DNA of 64,000 nt from Eumeta japonica (Eukaryota; Arthropoda; Insecta; Lepidoptera; Psychidae), in contig BGZK01001240.1 of NCBI GenBank assembly GCA_005406025.1, positions 62,001-126,000 of the forward strand, in the 5' to 3' direction. The position numbers were made by a program, and so were the translations under genes. How positions within the stretch are numbered: the stretch's first letter is position 1; every line of letters starts with the position of its first letter. This document shows, in pieces, positions 35,592 through 50,409 of the stretch. The notes under the pieces are model-generated. The model was not told the DNA's origin. It saw only the letters and a program-made list of their open reading frames with translations, and did no database searches.

Positions 35592-36527
35592 TGAAGTGCA
35601 ATGGTTTATACGCGTATTTTTACTAGAGTCGACTCGTGAATGAAAAATTATGATCAAACCATATATGCACAATAAAAAGTTTAAGCATTTAGAATTTAGT
35701 ACATTTGACACTTTAAAAAGACCATTCATATGATAATAATTTCGGAAATGATATAAAGACAATGGATATGCATTTACATCGAATATTCATTAAACGGTTT
35801 TATGCTCATACTGACACACCATTTGAAAATACAATTGGTTACATTTCGTTTTCACCGTTCTTTCTCTTCGTACACGATAATACTGCCATGTGTGATTAAA
35901 AATGATGCCTTTCGTGGTGTTCAAAATAAACATCCTGTACATAATATCGTTCTGTTCAGAAGCAATTTCTGCATCAACCGCTCCCGATATTAACTACGCC
36001 AATTATAATAATTCATATCGACGTATTTTCTAATAGAATATTGAATTTTAATCCATCTCGGCTGGCTGTATCAGTTTTTTTTTGGACGCCGGCGCACAAA
36101 GGGGAGTACCGGGTATGAATATTTGATGCGTTTCTGTTGATTTTTGATTGTGGAGCGTCGGTGCATGACAGAGTTTGTGTGCGTTTATTTTACACGAGGC
36201 GTCCAACTTCGATTCTGTCCAAATCCACGCACAAAAAAAGTGTGAAGTGTTTTCATTGGCTTTGCGTCTAGTAAGCGCCGGATCGCATTATAACATTTCG
36301 ATTAAGCAGATAAGGCTGAGGAAAAATTTCTCGACAAAGGAAATCCCCACAAAAAGTTATAGTATATTTAAAGAACATATATGGGATTCTTATGAAATTG
36401 AACAGAATATGGGAGATGGAATCAATGAAGATTCAACCTATACATAGTTAACAGATATACTATATTGTAATTTATATGCATCACATAAATGTTTTTGAAT
36501 TTTGACTTTTTCTGTTTTTATTTGAAA

Positions 36528-36568
36528 CTAGCTGGCCCGGCAGACGTTGTTCTGCCCTTTCTTGTAAA
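36528..36568 (+). repeat. Interspersed element end, plus orientation
   Basis: CTAGCTGGCCCGGCAGACGT then TGTTCTGCCCTTTCTTG is the same end found reversed at 28099-28134. The remainder of the element to the right is not obvious, so this may be a solo end or a strongly diverged copy. Confidence 0.6.
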
Positions 36569-38719
36569 TGGCTAGCCAGTATAGTTAATGCCTGATATTC
36601 CATTGGAATAAGTTACAGTGACTTCAGGAAAAAGGATTATATATTTTAAATTCATTTTCGAGTTTTCACTAGACAATTTTATTTTAATCGAGGTTCAAAT
36701 CTTAATTACTTGGCAAGTTTCTATTAGACAAGACCTCGTTTTATACAACGAATAAAATATGAAATGTTTACGAAGTACAAATATTAATGTTGTTATGTTA
36801 ACTGCTCTATGCTTCAATAGCAGAGCTCTGCCCAGGTCTTGATGTAGGAGTGTCTTCTGTGTCCATTGTGCTTGACCAAGTATTCAAATATAAAAGCTAA
36901 ATAGCCCTCATGTAATTTAAGGACAGTAGAGAGATAGAACAGTGATCGAAATTTAATAGCAACGTGAACGGAGTCATAACTTAAAGTTAGTGTTTAAAAT
37001 AAAGTAACACGTCAATAATAATAAGTACAGTGTCAGCTGGCTACCGTAATGAAGATGTAATGGGGCCGCGCTCGTATCACTAATCCTCGCTGAAGGGGTG
37101 GCCAGGGGATGAAAGGATGTCACACAAATATGACAGATATTTTGACACTAATGCAACGGATTCGCCGCTGCGACTGCGCGTACGGGCTACGCTCTTTGTG
37201 ATAGCGCTGGGGCCGAACGGGCCTATCGCAAAGTTCGTAAATTACGAAAAAAATTTGGAAGGATAATTATTTTTTAACAATACATCAATTTGCTTCTGTA
37301 TATCATTCTTACAAATTATAATAGAGTTTTGAAATCTATAGGGTTAAAATCGAAAGTTATGAGTAAGAAACTTTCTGTACAAGAAGTTAATGTAACATAC
37401 CTTGTGTTGAGAATATCACAGCGTTTATTTTTTATTAACTTCTGTTTGTTGTATTTTTAAATTAAATAATGACAATTGATTATTTGAATGTTCTCGTTAA
37501 CTAGGTACATAATTCAATATTTATCATAAGTATGTTGCTGTAAATATGACATATACGACGAAACAAAAGCGAAGTTGAAAAAGAAGACACGTGTAATAGG
37601 ACACACATAGCATATAAATTATGAATGAATATTTACAAGGTAGCAATTACAAGGGACGGTTTGCACAATAGAGTCACAGATAATATTGCGCACGCCCGGC
37701 GCGCGAGTCACGATCTCTGACAGTGGCTGTCAGATCGACACCTGGTGTTATGGATAGCGTGGCAGTTGTCACGCTAGTATAGAAGAGATGTAGCAAAAAA
37801 AAGCGTTAATACATTTTTACTAACAGAATTCTATAATAAAATACAATTAACTGTAGCAAAATGTAAATGGATTAGAAGCTGCACAATCATTACTCAAGTA
37901 CTACCTAACTAACTTAATTTAATTTGAAATTAAATATAAACAGTGACAAGTCACTTTGGTCAGTTAATTAAACAATAAAATTTTCTATTGGTTATGATAA
38001 TACTCAGAGAATAAACTGGTTAAGGTTGACTCTGATTATTGATCGTATTGTAATATATTTTTTGGGTAATATAATTAATTGATTACATGTGTATAATGTG
38101 ACCTTATTTTCATTAGCGAAAATATAAAAACAAAAGTTTAAATGCATACGTTGTTATAAAATTAAGGAGTGACGATTGTAATATTTATTACACGTTGTTT
38201 GACCACAAACATAAAAAAAAATTGTTTATTATTATTTGCTTAACAAAATAAAAATTATAAGTACATCGGAGTGCCGACGTTTTTTTTAATACTGTTACCT
38301 GCTGTTCTTTATTGATCCCCTATTTCGGTAATTTTATTATTTTTAATTTTTTTTTTAACTTAAATTTATTTTCAATTTAATTCGTACATTAAATCACATG
38401 TTATTGGTATGTACTGATTAAGTATTTTACTAATATTGCAATTACCGATGTTTCCAATGCAATAAATAAGGACTGACTAATTAATATAAAGCAAACTAAT
38501 ATTTTTTTGTTTATTAATAGGATTTTATAATAGTTCGTCCGTCAGTCAAGAGACATATTACTGAAATTATTGTGAATATTAAATTAAAGGGCCTTGTATT
38601 ACATCAAATGGAAGTAATGATTTCCAAACGTATAATATATTTCCAAATTGGCACTAAATAAACCAATTTGTTTGAACTATTAATGAGAGTATGCCAACAC
38701 GTTACCTTCAATTGTAAAT

Positions 38720-38822
38720 GCTTACTGTAAAATTCCAGCTAAATCTGTTCAACCGTTAAGAGTGATTGATTAACAAACATCCAGATATGCAAACTCTAAC
38801 GTTAATAATATTAGTACAAGAT
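38720..38822 (+). mobile_element. RTE-like retroelement 3' tail
   Basis: The order AAATTCCAGCTAAATCTGTT, CAACCGTTAAGAGTGATTGA, TTAACAAACATCCAGATATG and a closing AATAATATTAGTACAAG is the familiar 3' end of lepidopteran RTE-like elements. No coding sequence remains. Identification is by memory of the pattern. Confidence 0.6.
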
Positions 38823-40291
38823 TTTTTCTTTTCTCTTCTAATTTAGTTTAGACACAACTAATTTCTTCGATATTTATTTACCGATATACTTGTACGCAAA
38901 AACAACGTACCCTTCGAACGTGACAGGAATTGTACTATAGGACATATCGTGTTTGCCCCGACGTTGCCCCGCGTTTATCTGTCGATTTGTAAGAAGAATT
39001 GACATCGAAAAGTAAGGGGTGGCCCCCCCCGGAGCGATTTGTCACACTTTCAGTAGCGTTATGAATATTATCGTTGACGCTATTTATTGTTTGAGAGATA
39101 CAACTAGTAAAAAGATCGGAGTCTAAGAAAAGTGTAGGTACTCGACTTGCTGATGTCAATTGAAAACAGTTTTGTCGGTGAGGTTTTACAACAAAATTAT
39201 TAATTATATTTTTATGTAGCCAGTTTACATGTAATATTCAAATATTTATCAAAATTTGGAAATGTATTTAATTATTTGTACCGCAATCAACCGCAAGTAT
39301 TTCAGATTTGGAATACATATTCGATATTGTTGTATAGGGTTACATTTTTAATACTAATTATCACAACAGCTGCGCGATCTGATTTATAAAATGCAAATGC
39401 CTTTAAAATAATCGTTTGTCAAAAATACAAATCTCGATTGTGCAAATCACTGATTTTAAAACTAAGACAGATTTATGGATATACCGAAACTTAAAAAAGA
39501 CTAAGCTACATCACGTCTCAGCCACGCAAATTGGCTAGCAACTTTTGGCAGCCCCTGAAAATCTCCAAACGATGCACTGGTATTACAAACGGATCGAGAG
39601 TTTGTAACGATAATAGCTTCTTGGCCGTCTCTACCGGCACGTACGGACGCGGCGGCCCGGCGTCCGGTACCGACAAAACATAGACTAAATAATGTGATTT
39701 TCGCTGAGAATGTGTTACCGTTAAAGTGTGAATTCATGTATCCCTTGAATCTGCTGGAGTTTTTTCAATGAGAGCGATTTCGGAATTCAGCAAGTAGCTA
39801 TGATTTTTCCAGAAGTCCACCGATAAATTGTGATTTTGCTGAAAATGTATAATTATATAAATATCATATACAGATTTTTATGTAATATATTATGAAAGTA
39901 TTATAAAACAATTGAACAACTGCGACTGTATTAAAGGTAATAGTAGGTATTCATATATATATTTGCTTTATATTAATGGACAGCCAATTTAACTACTATT
40001 GTTAGTTTCGGATCGTATTTAATTATAATGATATACTAAGTTATTGGGTCACGTCGTATTTGTAGAAACATCGGGAGAAACCTGATTTTATTAATTGATT
40101 GCAACACGTTAACGAGTTTAGGTATTATTGACGGCCGTTCTCTGCGAAATACGTGTCGGAAATAGACATTGAACGAAACTGTTATTAGTAACAATCATTA
40201 GCGGATATACAGGAATATGCATGGGAGTGGGGAACGATGGATCGATTGCAAAATTCAACGAATCGCGATGCCATTAATATCGACTGACGGG

Positions 40292-40325
40292 ACGTAACGG
40301 CCAAGGCTCATACTGGCCGTTACGT
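40292..40325. repeat. Perfect 12-bp hairpin
   Basis: Arms ACGTAACGGCCA (40292-40303) and TGGCCGTTACGT (40314-40325) surround a 10-base loop. It is GC-rich relative to the intron. Confidence 0.75.
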
Positions 40326-43300
40326 ACAATGTGTTTGCTGGCGTTCGTTCGCACATAAAATGAATAAAAAAATAAAGACTACCACATAATCTCTTATATT
40401 AAAGAATTATGTTCGTAATGCAGTTTATTTATACATTAGGTATTTATATTTATGTGATCGACGGAATCGTATTCTAATGAACCAATTAGAAGAACAATTA
40501 AAAAACTAATACCAGTTAAAATCAAAATTGTAGTTTAAGCATTTCACAACACGACAATGTTTTAAAAATATAATCAGAGATAAGCTATTAATAAATGTGT
40601 CTGATACATATTATATAATATTCAAGCCTTTAAGGAAATTCCTTTAAGAAGAAATATTCACAAAAAAGCTCTAATTCAGTTTAAATAATATAAAGTTACA
40701 GAAAACTAATTTAAAAACAAAAAAAAAAACACAAATTTTTATTCTAAATAGTTTTTTATTTATCTAACTTAAAGTCATTATAAAATTATATATTTTTAAG
40801 GCCAATGAACTTTCAAGTGCGTATTTACATATATTTCCAAGTTACACTAATATATTTTTTTTTTAATTTTTTTTTAGCTGTGTAGGTACTTAGGCCTATA
40901 AGATGTCTTATCACAGTCCTACCGACACATCTTATACCTAGAAAACGAAATGAAGGGAAGCATAGAAATGCTGAAAAACTTCTAAAGCGCCGAGAGATCA
41001 GATCAGAAATCGTCATCGTCAGTAGTTCCAAAATAAAATTCAATACCTTAATCCTCGTGAGTAGTCAGCAAAAAATAACAAGTTATATCTAGCCAATTGT
41101 CACCGCGGCGAATCGCGCGCAGGTCGCGGTGTCTTTGTCGACGTTTTGTGCGCGCGCTTTTTTGTCGCGCCTGTAATCTTCCTGTTAATCCGTTTTAACG
41201 CGTCCAGATGTGCGCGCGCACCTCGCCGCGCGATCAGCGCACTACCCATCAATGCGATGCACTTTTTATGAGGTTTCAATTGATGCTGCCGATACAGAAG
41301 TTGTAATATATTCCTGTCAGTAGTGAAAAAAAAGATATATTGCAATAATAGCTTAAATATATTTAATAAATTACAGTCGAATAAATGATTTCTTAAAGTG
41401 TTATAAATCCGGCGAGATACTAAATTACAGGAAAAAAACAGATAATTTTGAGAAACAGTAATGATTAAATTATTTCACTAATTCATTATATAAAGGTACG
41501 ATTAAAAGACTGTAACAGAGTTGTAGCTGTAGATTAGAGATATTTTGAAAAAAAACTAATTGATATCGATTAGTTAGAGGGTTTGTCTGCAATATAATGT
41601 TTCTTAAAATCCTGTTCAGTTTGTCTGTCTGTTATGGCATCACGCAAAAAACACTGAATTGGTTTCTATGAAGTTTTCATTATCTGGTAGTTTAGGGTTT
41701 CAATTCAAAATCTAAGTTGCTTTTCAACTAACTCCATTCTTTAGAATTATTGTAGATTTATTCTTCTTTCGAGTTATTATAGTTGCATTTTGTAGGCCGT
41801 GTTATGAAGACGCGGGTCAAAAGACAGCGAATGAAAGTACTTTGTTATTTAGAAAAAAAAATATTGAAATCCACAATATCGATCTGATTTTTCGTTTGGT
41901 GTATAACAAACGATACCGCGATATAAGCAAACATCAACACTAAAAATAAGTTAAGATAACCTATATTTATTAAATATCGAATTGATCAACGTCGCGGTTT
42001 TTAATCCCCTCAAAGTGGTTAATTGATAATAATAATTTTAATACATCAACATTATTTTTAATATGACAACATTATTTCCCTTACTGCGTGGTCAGTTCGC
42101 TCCGGTGGCGAGGCACCACAATCCGAACGCTTACAAATGAGTGTGGACTGTCACATCAAACAATCGGCCGCTCGGATGTTTTGTGTCGATCAATGGCCGC
42201 CGCTATCGCGGTTCAATGGGGCATCGCGGGCGGGAACACAGTTTTTTTTTTTGTTTTTTGCGCAATGATAGCGCATGCTGCCGGTTCGTGTGTATTTTGT
42301 GGGGCCGCGACTTATCCCCAGTTCTGTCTAGTTTAATGTTCGGAACGTGACCGCCGGATGGAGTCCTAATTTTTGCCGTCGGCGAAGGAATATAACGCGT
42401 TGTCGCCTCGCGATAATGGGCTTCGAACAGATTCGTATCGGCGAATACCGTACTCGTGTCCTGCGGATAATAAATATCTATACAGTATGTAACAGACTCC
42501 CGTCTTCCGGATGTATGTTGGCGTTCATATTATTATTCTGCGTTCTGGAATCGGTTTTATGGAACCCTAATTCAGTTTTGAATTAGTCAAATTTTTGTAT
42601 TTTTTATTAGATTTGTAAAATGAAATAACGGAAAGCATCAAAATCATAGGCTTTTGATGTAGTGAATTGAAAAATTATCAATCAGTGCAAAAGGAAAACA
42701 CAGATTTATGGGTGTATGTTATAAAAAAGGCAATACTAATTTTAAAATATGGTCGGGACATATTTCTAAGGGAACACCGCTGAAAAATAATCCCACCTTT
42801 TCGAAACAAGCGATTAGCTGACAGTACCGGAAGTAATACTTTCGGCCAGCTGATAAACGAAGACAGCCACCGGAAACGTCAGTCGGCGCCGCACGCGCCC
42901 CCCGCAAGATGTACGGTGAAAAAAGAAAACTGAGCGTTTTCCCTGTTTCCTTTTTTTTTTCCGACACCGGCCCGCCGGAAAATTCGGCGAAACAACGGAC
43001 AGCCGGCGGAAATGTTCCGTTACACGATTTGTTAATGTAATCAAGAACGCTTTAAATATCTGCTTCTGGAATCTGAGTAAGATTTATGGAGGTGGTTTTT
43101 TTTTTGTTCGCATCGCTCATCAGAACGTCTGAACGGAGCGCACGGAATATCCTGTCTGGATACTAAACATATGGGGTTTCGTTTTTGGAAAACTTGGACA
43201 GTATTTTCAATGACATACTTAAATCCTTTTCTCTTATCGATTTAAGCTAAAAATATAATTTCTAAGAAACGAATGGTGACTTAATTTAGACTTTGTGGAA

Positions 43301-43684
43301 TAAATAAATATATATATGTATAAAGTTGTTTCATAGATCTCGCCAATTTTCTTGGGTTTAAATTTAATAGCTACTTCATAACTTAAGTAATTTAATTAAA
43401 TATTCTGTAATTATTTAATATTAAGATAAATAATCCATCTCAATATTATATGTATTTTTTTAATTTGACATTAAAATCTATGATTTAACATTATTATAAA
43501 TACAGTTTATTATTAATTTGAAAAAGTGCGAATAAAGTGAAGTTTCTGAATTTTCATAAATGTTGAATTTTTGGTATGGCACGTATTTTGTTCTTGTACA
43601 ATACTAAATTCATAGTTATATAATATCTTATGACGAGTCGCATCAAAAGTAAAAACGTAGTACGTAAAAGTAATCCGTAAAATT

Positions 43685-43775
43685 TGATAGATGACATACG
43701 GACAGTCAGTCAAATCTTAAGGACTACATTCACAAATGGCGTTTTCAATTTTGATGCATCCCGCCGTTGGTGTTA
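43685..43775 (+). repeat. Interspersed repeat copy (pairs with one near 24855)
   Basis: Shares TACGGACAG, GTCAAATCTTA, GGCGTTTTC and TTTTGATGCA in the same order as 24855-24925. Ends are not defined. Confidence 0.4.
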
Positions 43776-46209
43776 TACTTTCACATGTTAAAATAGAATG
43801 AAAAACAAGTTACGATTTATGGATTTAAAAAAAAATGTGCAATAATGCTTTTAATGCCTTGAAGCATGATAGATGGAGCAATAAGTATATAAGTCATGTA
43901 ACCGCTAAATAACTTAGAACGTTGAAATTGTTATCTTGGGTAACGAGGCGTGTGATTCGCCCGGCGCGCGCCACTGCCGCAAGGAAAGCTCTTCAGAGGT
44001 TGTTAGGGATGTCTTGTGCTTTTGTATCGATAAATATTTTATCTAAAAAAAGGAGAGGTGTCCTCGGGCTACCGGTTGGAATGAAGTCCCTTTTATTTTA
44101 TGTTACGTTATATCAAATAATAGGAACAGTGACATAAATTAATAACTTTTCAGACTAATTAAATGAGAAATACAAAATAAAATCATAAGAATAATAATAA
44201 TTTACTTAAAATTGCATATAACATGTATAAAATAGCGAATTATTAATTGTATAAATAAACAGTAATTAAAGCATTAAAGAGAGCTACAATTTTTTTTATT
44301 CAAAACTTTGTTAAGGTCGTCAAGCATACAGTATGTTATCAATTTCAATATAAATTTTGAAATTGATAATCACTTTTATATCAATAAATGGGTTTAGACT
44401 TAAAATTGAAAACTCAATCTCCAGAACTGAATAGTCATAAATAGTCATAAAGAAATTATGTATATCATTATGATACTAGATTCTTACCGTAATGCTGAAA
44501 ATGAAATAAGTGCCGCGCTGTTCGCAGCTACCAGAACACTCGTTTCTTTAACTAGCGTCTGTTAGAAAGAGAGAGAGAGAGTCGCTAAGAGTCGAATGGA
44601 GGCACATAACGCTTTTATTTTATATGACGATTTTTGTCAACGAAGACCCTTCGCAAGCCGTGTTTAAGAGTTCGGCTGCGAAAGTTTCGTTTCACAACGA
44701 AGTTTCATTCCAATAATAATTCTATCGGGTAAAATTGAAACATATCAGTAAGTGACTGTACAACATATTTTTCAGATTTCGGTTTAGGTAAGTTAAAATA
44801 TAATTGGAAATCTTATATTGATTGTGTCGAATTGAAGTTGACGAAGAGAGGAAGGCGGGAAATAATATTATTTTGTGATAATATTTTCCATGTTCACAGT
44901 CCACACTAGTGTCTATGGCCAGACAGGCGTATTTTTCAGCCAGATCGCCTGGTCGTGGTTGGATGCATCAGGCGCGTAACGATTGTGGCGGGTCTAAATA
45001 AAACCCTTTAAATAACGAGGATCGGAAACATTCTAAGACGGTGATTCAAGACATAAACGGAATAAAATACTACAGCTCTTATTTTTATTTATCAAAACCC
45101 GTCAAATACTTGGAGACCTTCTTATTTGAATATTAGTTGACACACCGGCTGTAGTTATATTTTAGTATGTATATGGAAGTATACGTCTAATGTAATCTTG
45201 AAAAGATTTTCTTGTGATTATTAGTTCTAGTATTTTGTAGCTATCAAATTACAAAACTTATATAAAATTGTTGATAAATTCTTATCTAGTCAATGATTTA
45301 TAAAACGTATTAATTACTTGTCATGGTTTATACCTATTTAATTCAACACACTTGACAGGAGTGCAACAGTAATATAACAAATTGTGCATTTTTTCTGCAT
45401 TCAACCTTATATCAGATAATTTTCTGTTTGATCGGATAGAAGAACTTTTTCCTCTTCAGCAAACAATTCCGTTTTCTCTAATAATCGGTAAATTATTACC
45501 TCCTCCTAATGCTAATTTGAAATTTAAAATTGAGTTAATTTTTAAATGTCGATTGCAATTTTCTTCGGTAACAGCACTTTTCATAATACGAGATTCCGTG
45601 ATGCGTACGAGCCGGGAACATTTGTAGCTTTACGGAGTATTACGGGCGCGGAACGCGACCGCAAGCGGGCGGCGCCCTCTACCGGAGCCGATAGGGCGTC
45701 GGCTGTCGGATATTGTTTTTCTTTAATATTATTTCGTTCTAGTGTATCCATGTCCATCAAAATTGAAAAAATCATTTTGAGTTGTCCAACGTAAACTTTC
45801 TGAAATAAAATATTGTACAAGTACTCGTTCTAGTGCAGAATCAAAGAAATAATATTTTTCTATGTCTTCATTAGGGAGTGTCCTATCTGCCATTATGATT
45901 TTATGAAATGTAAATACATTACTTTCGAATTGAATTAAATATATATAAATCTAGAACAAATTTTTCAACGTAATTGTGTACAAACAGGACACTAACCACA
46001 AATCTTTAAATATTTAATTTTTGTCGTTGAGCAAAACTCTTTAGAGAGGAGTTTAAAAATTAAGTCATCTCTTTTTTTACGTTATTAGGTACGACCTGAA
46101 GTTCGTGTTGAATTAGCTGTCGTATCAAACAGACATACATTCATCTTTTTTAAAATTAACAGTATCCAAATATAGAAATCTTTGAGTTCGACTCCTGCAT
46201 GCTTTTAAT

Positions 46210-46310
46210 GCGAATTGTTTTAGGTTCCGCACTCAAATGGTGCGAACGGGACCATATTACAAAGCTTCGCCTGTTTCACCGTTAAATAGCGATGTCGTTA
46301 GAATTGTAAT
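46210..46310 (+). repeat. Insect interspersed repeat ('ggttccg...gggacc' type)
   Basis: GGTTCCGCACTCAAATGGTG then CGAACGGGACCATATTAC and CTTCGCCTGTTTCACCG follow the layout of a widespread insect repeat (GGTTCCGTACCCAAAGGGTA, ACGGGACCCTATTACTAAG, a CTGTCCGTCC-type run). The copy is diverged. The class of the parent element is uncertain. Confidence 0.5.
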
Positions 46311-49300
46311 AGGTAGACAATTTAAATGGTTACATGGTAACACATATACCGTGAAAATTTAAAATAGCAGATTTCTTAACAATTAGTAAAAAAGGAAAAT
46401 TAAGAAATTGTGATGGTCACCCAATGATTGAAAGGGTTTTATTACTTTACGTTTCGTTATCGTTTTATCGTAAAAACTGTAATAGATACGCGTTGTTGGT
46501 GCGATTACAGAGCGAATTTTAAAGTACAACGAATAATAATAAAACCGGTCAAATTTGAGACGGGCTTCCGTTGAGGATCTTGAAGTGATTTCTTTTTTTG
46601 CTTCGTTTAAAGTAATAGATCGCACGTGGTAGTACGGCACCCTGTGTGCGTTAGTCCGATTCGTACTCTGCCAGTTCTGTCTGTCTCTTTTCTTTTAATC
46701 TCGTTCATCTCTCCCTGCGCTGTCTATACTAGGCTGAAATTTCAACCGTATCCAGAGAGGTCCGCGCTCTCGCAGCCCGTGGCGGCGGCGCGCGCCCAAG
46801 AAATTAGCCCGGGCGTATGAGCGATGGGCGCCGGCTGGCCGCGGCACTTGCGAATCATCGCATCGGCCCCCAAGACGAGGGTGCTCTAAGATAATTATCT
46901 TTTTTACCGTACGACCGTTTCGAGTTTTAATAACGTGATAAATGCTGCGGAAAGGCTTGCCGCTGACGCGCCGGGGCGGTTTGGCTTTGATTAATATCTT
47001 ATACTTGTTACTCCCGATTTTATTGTGTAACAGTTGCGTTTTATTCTTTTTTTTTTGTCGTTCCTTATTATTTTTTTTTGTTCTGCATAGGGCCGGCTAA
47101 AGTCGGCCGTGATAAATGAGTGTATTGTTAGATTGAATGTTTTGAGAGAGTGTAACGAATTAAATTAAATTTTATTTGAAAGTAACACGAGTTCGAGTTT
47201 CATCGTGAAACATCTCCCAAAACTTTGATTGTATTCGAAAGGTTTTGAATCTTGTAGATCATTGTATCCTTAAATGTTCACGTCTAGTTAATATATGTGA
47301 TTTATTTTACAATTATTTCCCATGAATATATGACAAATATTGTGCACTGTGATGTTACATTTTAAAAATAATATCTGAAATAATGCAATGCGAATATAAA
47401 ACAACAATATAAATGTCTATCTACTATCTATCTATATCTATCTACAATATAAATATCTACTCATTATTTAATGTAAAGAGATATCGTTACGTTTTTGCGT
47501 TACATATACTAATTTGGGAGTTGATGACGATCGTTATCACTACCAACGCAGTGAGCGGGATCAACTACATACTTCACGTGCATCGCGAGGCACGTAGCAT
47601 GTGGCTGAATGTTATTTAAGTTAAAAACTCAATGGTTAATTCGTCAATGGCGAGAATGCAAACCTAATAATTATCCGTCTTCTAACTCGAAACAACGCTC
47701 CTGACCGGTCGGACACTGCAAGCGGCTACGTACGTATGTGGTCTTAATAACGCGTACGGTAGTGAAATCGGCCACAGTGCTACGAAAGAAAATTTTAAAT
47801 ACTTATTGTAAGTATATTTTGCTAGTATGATCGCATTTTGATATTCGCTATTATACGCTTCACAGCAAGGTCAGATCCAGTCTTCTAGTTAGGAGGTGGT
47901 CACACGTACGAGGTTCAGTCAGGACCGGCTCTAATTCGATTACTATGTAAGATAAAGACCTAGCCCAGGGGGGTTATGGGGCCATGATCCGCCTTTGCTT
48001 TCTATAAAAAAAAACTTTACAAATTGGTCTCTTCGTTCGAGTGTTATTCCAATATATAGGTAACGTAGCTGACTCTATTTAGGAATCGCCCAATAAGATT
48101 AGTCAAAAGGATATGTACACGAAACTCTATAATTTCTGGACGTTAAAACCCGCCCTGTTAAATGTCGAGCTAATAAATTCCGAAACGCCTCGCTTTATGG
48201 CTCAATCGAACGTTCACCTACGGTATTATTTTCGAGTGTCTGAACCAAATTGCGGGTTAAAGCGCCCCCTGTCTAATTTGACGGCCTTCTTCGTACATCC
48301 TAATACGCCCTACTGTTTGCATGCTATCGTATTCGGGGAAAAACGAGGGCTCCTTCACCCGGGAAAATTGAGGAGTTGTTCTCGTTGATCGCCTTTTGAT
48401 TACACGCGTACATTTGATTGTAAATAATGGAATATTTATTTGGCCAGCGTTAATTATCAGAGATGTGTGTTCGGACTTGACACACGCAGCGAACGCGTCC
48501 TGTCGTGTGAGTAATAATTAATATGGTGACGTCAATGAGAATTAATATATAATTTTTGCTATCAGTCTGCGAATTTTTATATTTTAGTATTAACTTTGAT
48601 ATTTACTAACGCTGAGTAGATGTAAGTGTTAATTTTGGGGTAAAGGGTTAAATAACTTTTGCCATTGTTTAAGACAAAGTGCAAATGGAAAGTTGATTCT
48701 TAAATTAATTCCATTATAAAAAAAAAATATAATTATTGACTTCATTTATTCATAAATAGGTATTGGACCAATAGTTTGTCTATTTAAAAGATTCACTTTT
48801 TTGCAGTAAGGAGAAAAGTTTTGTAGATGCTCGAAAATTACATCTAAACAGAGTGTACGGATATTGTCTTATCTGCATTTTTGTAAATATGCCGTCTAAA
48901 GATCGTTGAATTAGTTTCAAGGGCCGAAAATAAAACTAAGCTAAGTATATATTTTTTTACCCACCCATCTAATTCACGATGGCACATTGGATTAATACTT
49001 AATATTATCATGGAGGGCTTTATGACTTTTTACTTTAATAAAGAAATACAGTTTGTTGTCACTGATACTTTTTTTTTAAATTAGCCCTCGTGGCATGGCG
49101 ACCACGGCCCTCGTATGTCGTGCCAGTTTCAGTTTCAATGATTGTATTTATTGTATCGGATAGTCCCGAGGAGGCAAGGCAAGGGTTATAAAATTTACAC
49201 ATTCTCTTACAATATTGTATATGTGTATGTTTTTATATATTTTTTATTATTTTTTTGGTTTTTTTTGTCACTGTTGGTTATGGTGTAAGATTCTGTCAAA

Positions 49301-50409
49301 ATTTGTTCTAACAAAAGTTATGTTTGTTTAAACTAAGGCCAACTCTTTCGAATGTTAAGGACTACATAAAAATCTATTGAAAAATTAATTACTGATTCAT
49401 CGACTTTGGATTATAATCGATTGCGACGTTATGACTTAAAGTTTATTAATTATGATTATTATATAAGTAAGTATTCAGAAGGCGTTCTAATTTTTATAGA
49501 ACCCGTAATAGATAGAATAAAATATAATCTCGTGATAAATATAAAATATAATATAATAAATTATTATTAAAATTTTTCTTTTGCATAAAATTCAGTTCAG
49601 GACCTAGGTTTTCAACATATTTTAGACCCGAAAACTTTGAAAGTTTATTGGACGGTTTTTAGGAAAAAAATTCGCGATTAAACCATACAGTTTAATTGGA
49701 TTTATAGCTGTGAATCAAAACAATAGGTAAAAATATCTAATTAAGAAATATACAGCATTTTCGTTTATGAAGGTAAAATTTTTGATACAAAAGTGCTTGG
49801 ATAAACGTATAAACAGACAACAAAGCTATGACGAACCTACACAATTACACTATTACTTTACAAATAAATCGATTTTGAAGTTTGTACTGAAAAAGAAAAT
49901 GTTTTACTTATTTCTAACCTAAATAAATGCAATACTTTCCTGAAATTAAACATAATTTTTCGACGTATGAAATGTTATAAACTCCGACTGTGATATTAAA
50001 TGCGATGCATTTGTCACTGTTAATTACCAGCGTACGGTTAGGATAGGGTCAAGCTTAGATTCATGAGCGACATCTATCAAGAAGTCGTTGCTGTCCAGCA
50101 TGTTCTCTGTCACCGCAAGATGGCGCTACTACCCTAATATGTTAACGCTTTTGTCACGAGACACTGAAGGGTGAAATCTCGTTGATATCAGATAAATTTA
50201 AGGGTAACATCAGTGTTTCAAAAATTTTACCACAGTATTCTTATGTGATAAAAATGCCTCGAAAATCCCACTATTATTAAGTGTTATTAAAGTGAAGCAA
50301 GTTAATAAAATTGTTAGTTTTTCTAATTAATTATTTATGATAATATCGATAGATAATCGGTATATAAACTTTGTTGTATCTAGTAATTTAAAACCCAGCC
50401 TCCGCATTT

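Noticed and set aside
36175..36447. 90-codon frame
   Set aside because: No recognised motif; compatible with chance in this base composition.
37690..37785. Short dyads CTGACAG/CTGTCAG and AGCGTG/CACGCT
   Set aside because: Arms of only 6-7 bases, expected by chance in 64 kb.
44562..44581. Short GA repeat
   Set aside because: Under ten units; too short to list as a microsatellite of interest.
48113..48388. 91-codon frame
   Set aside because: GC-richer intronic segment, no recognised family and no support from splice sites.
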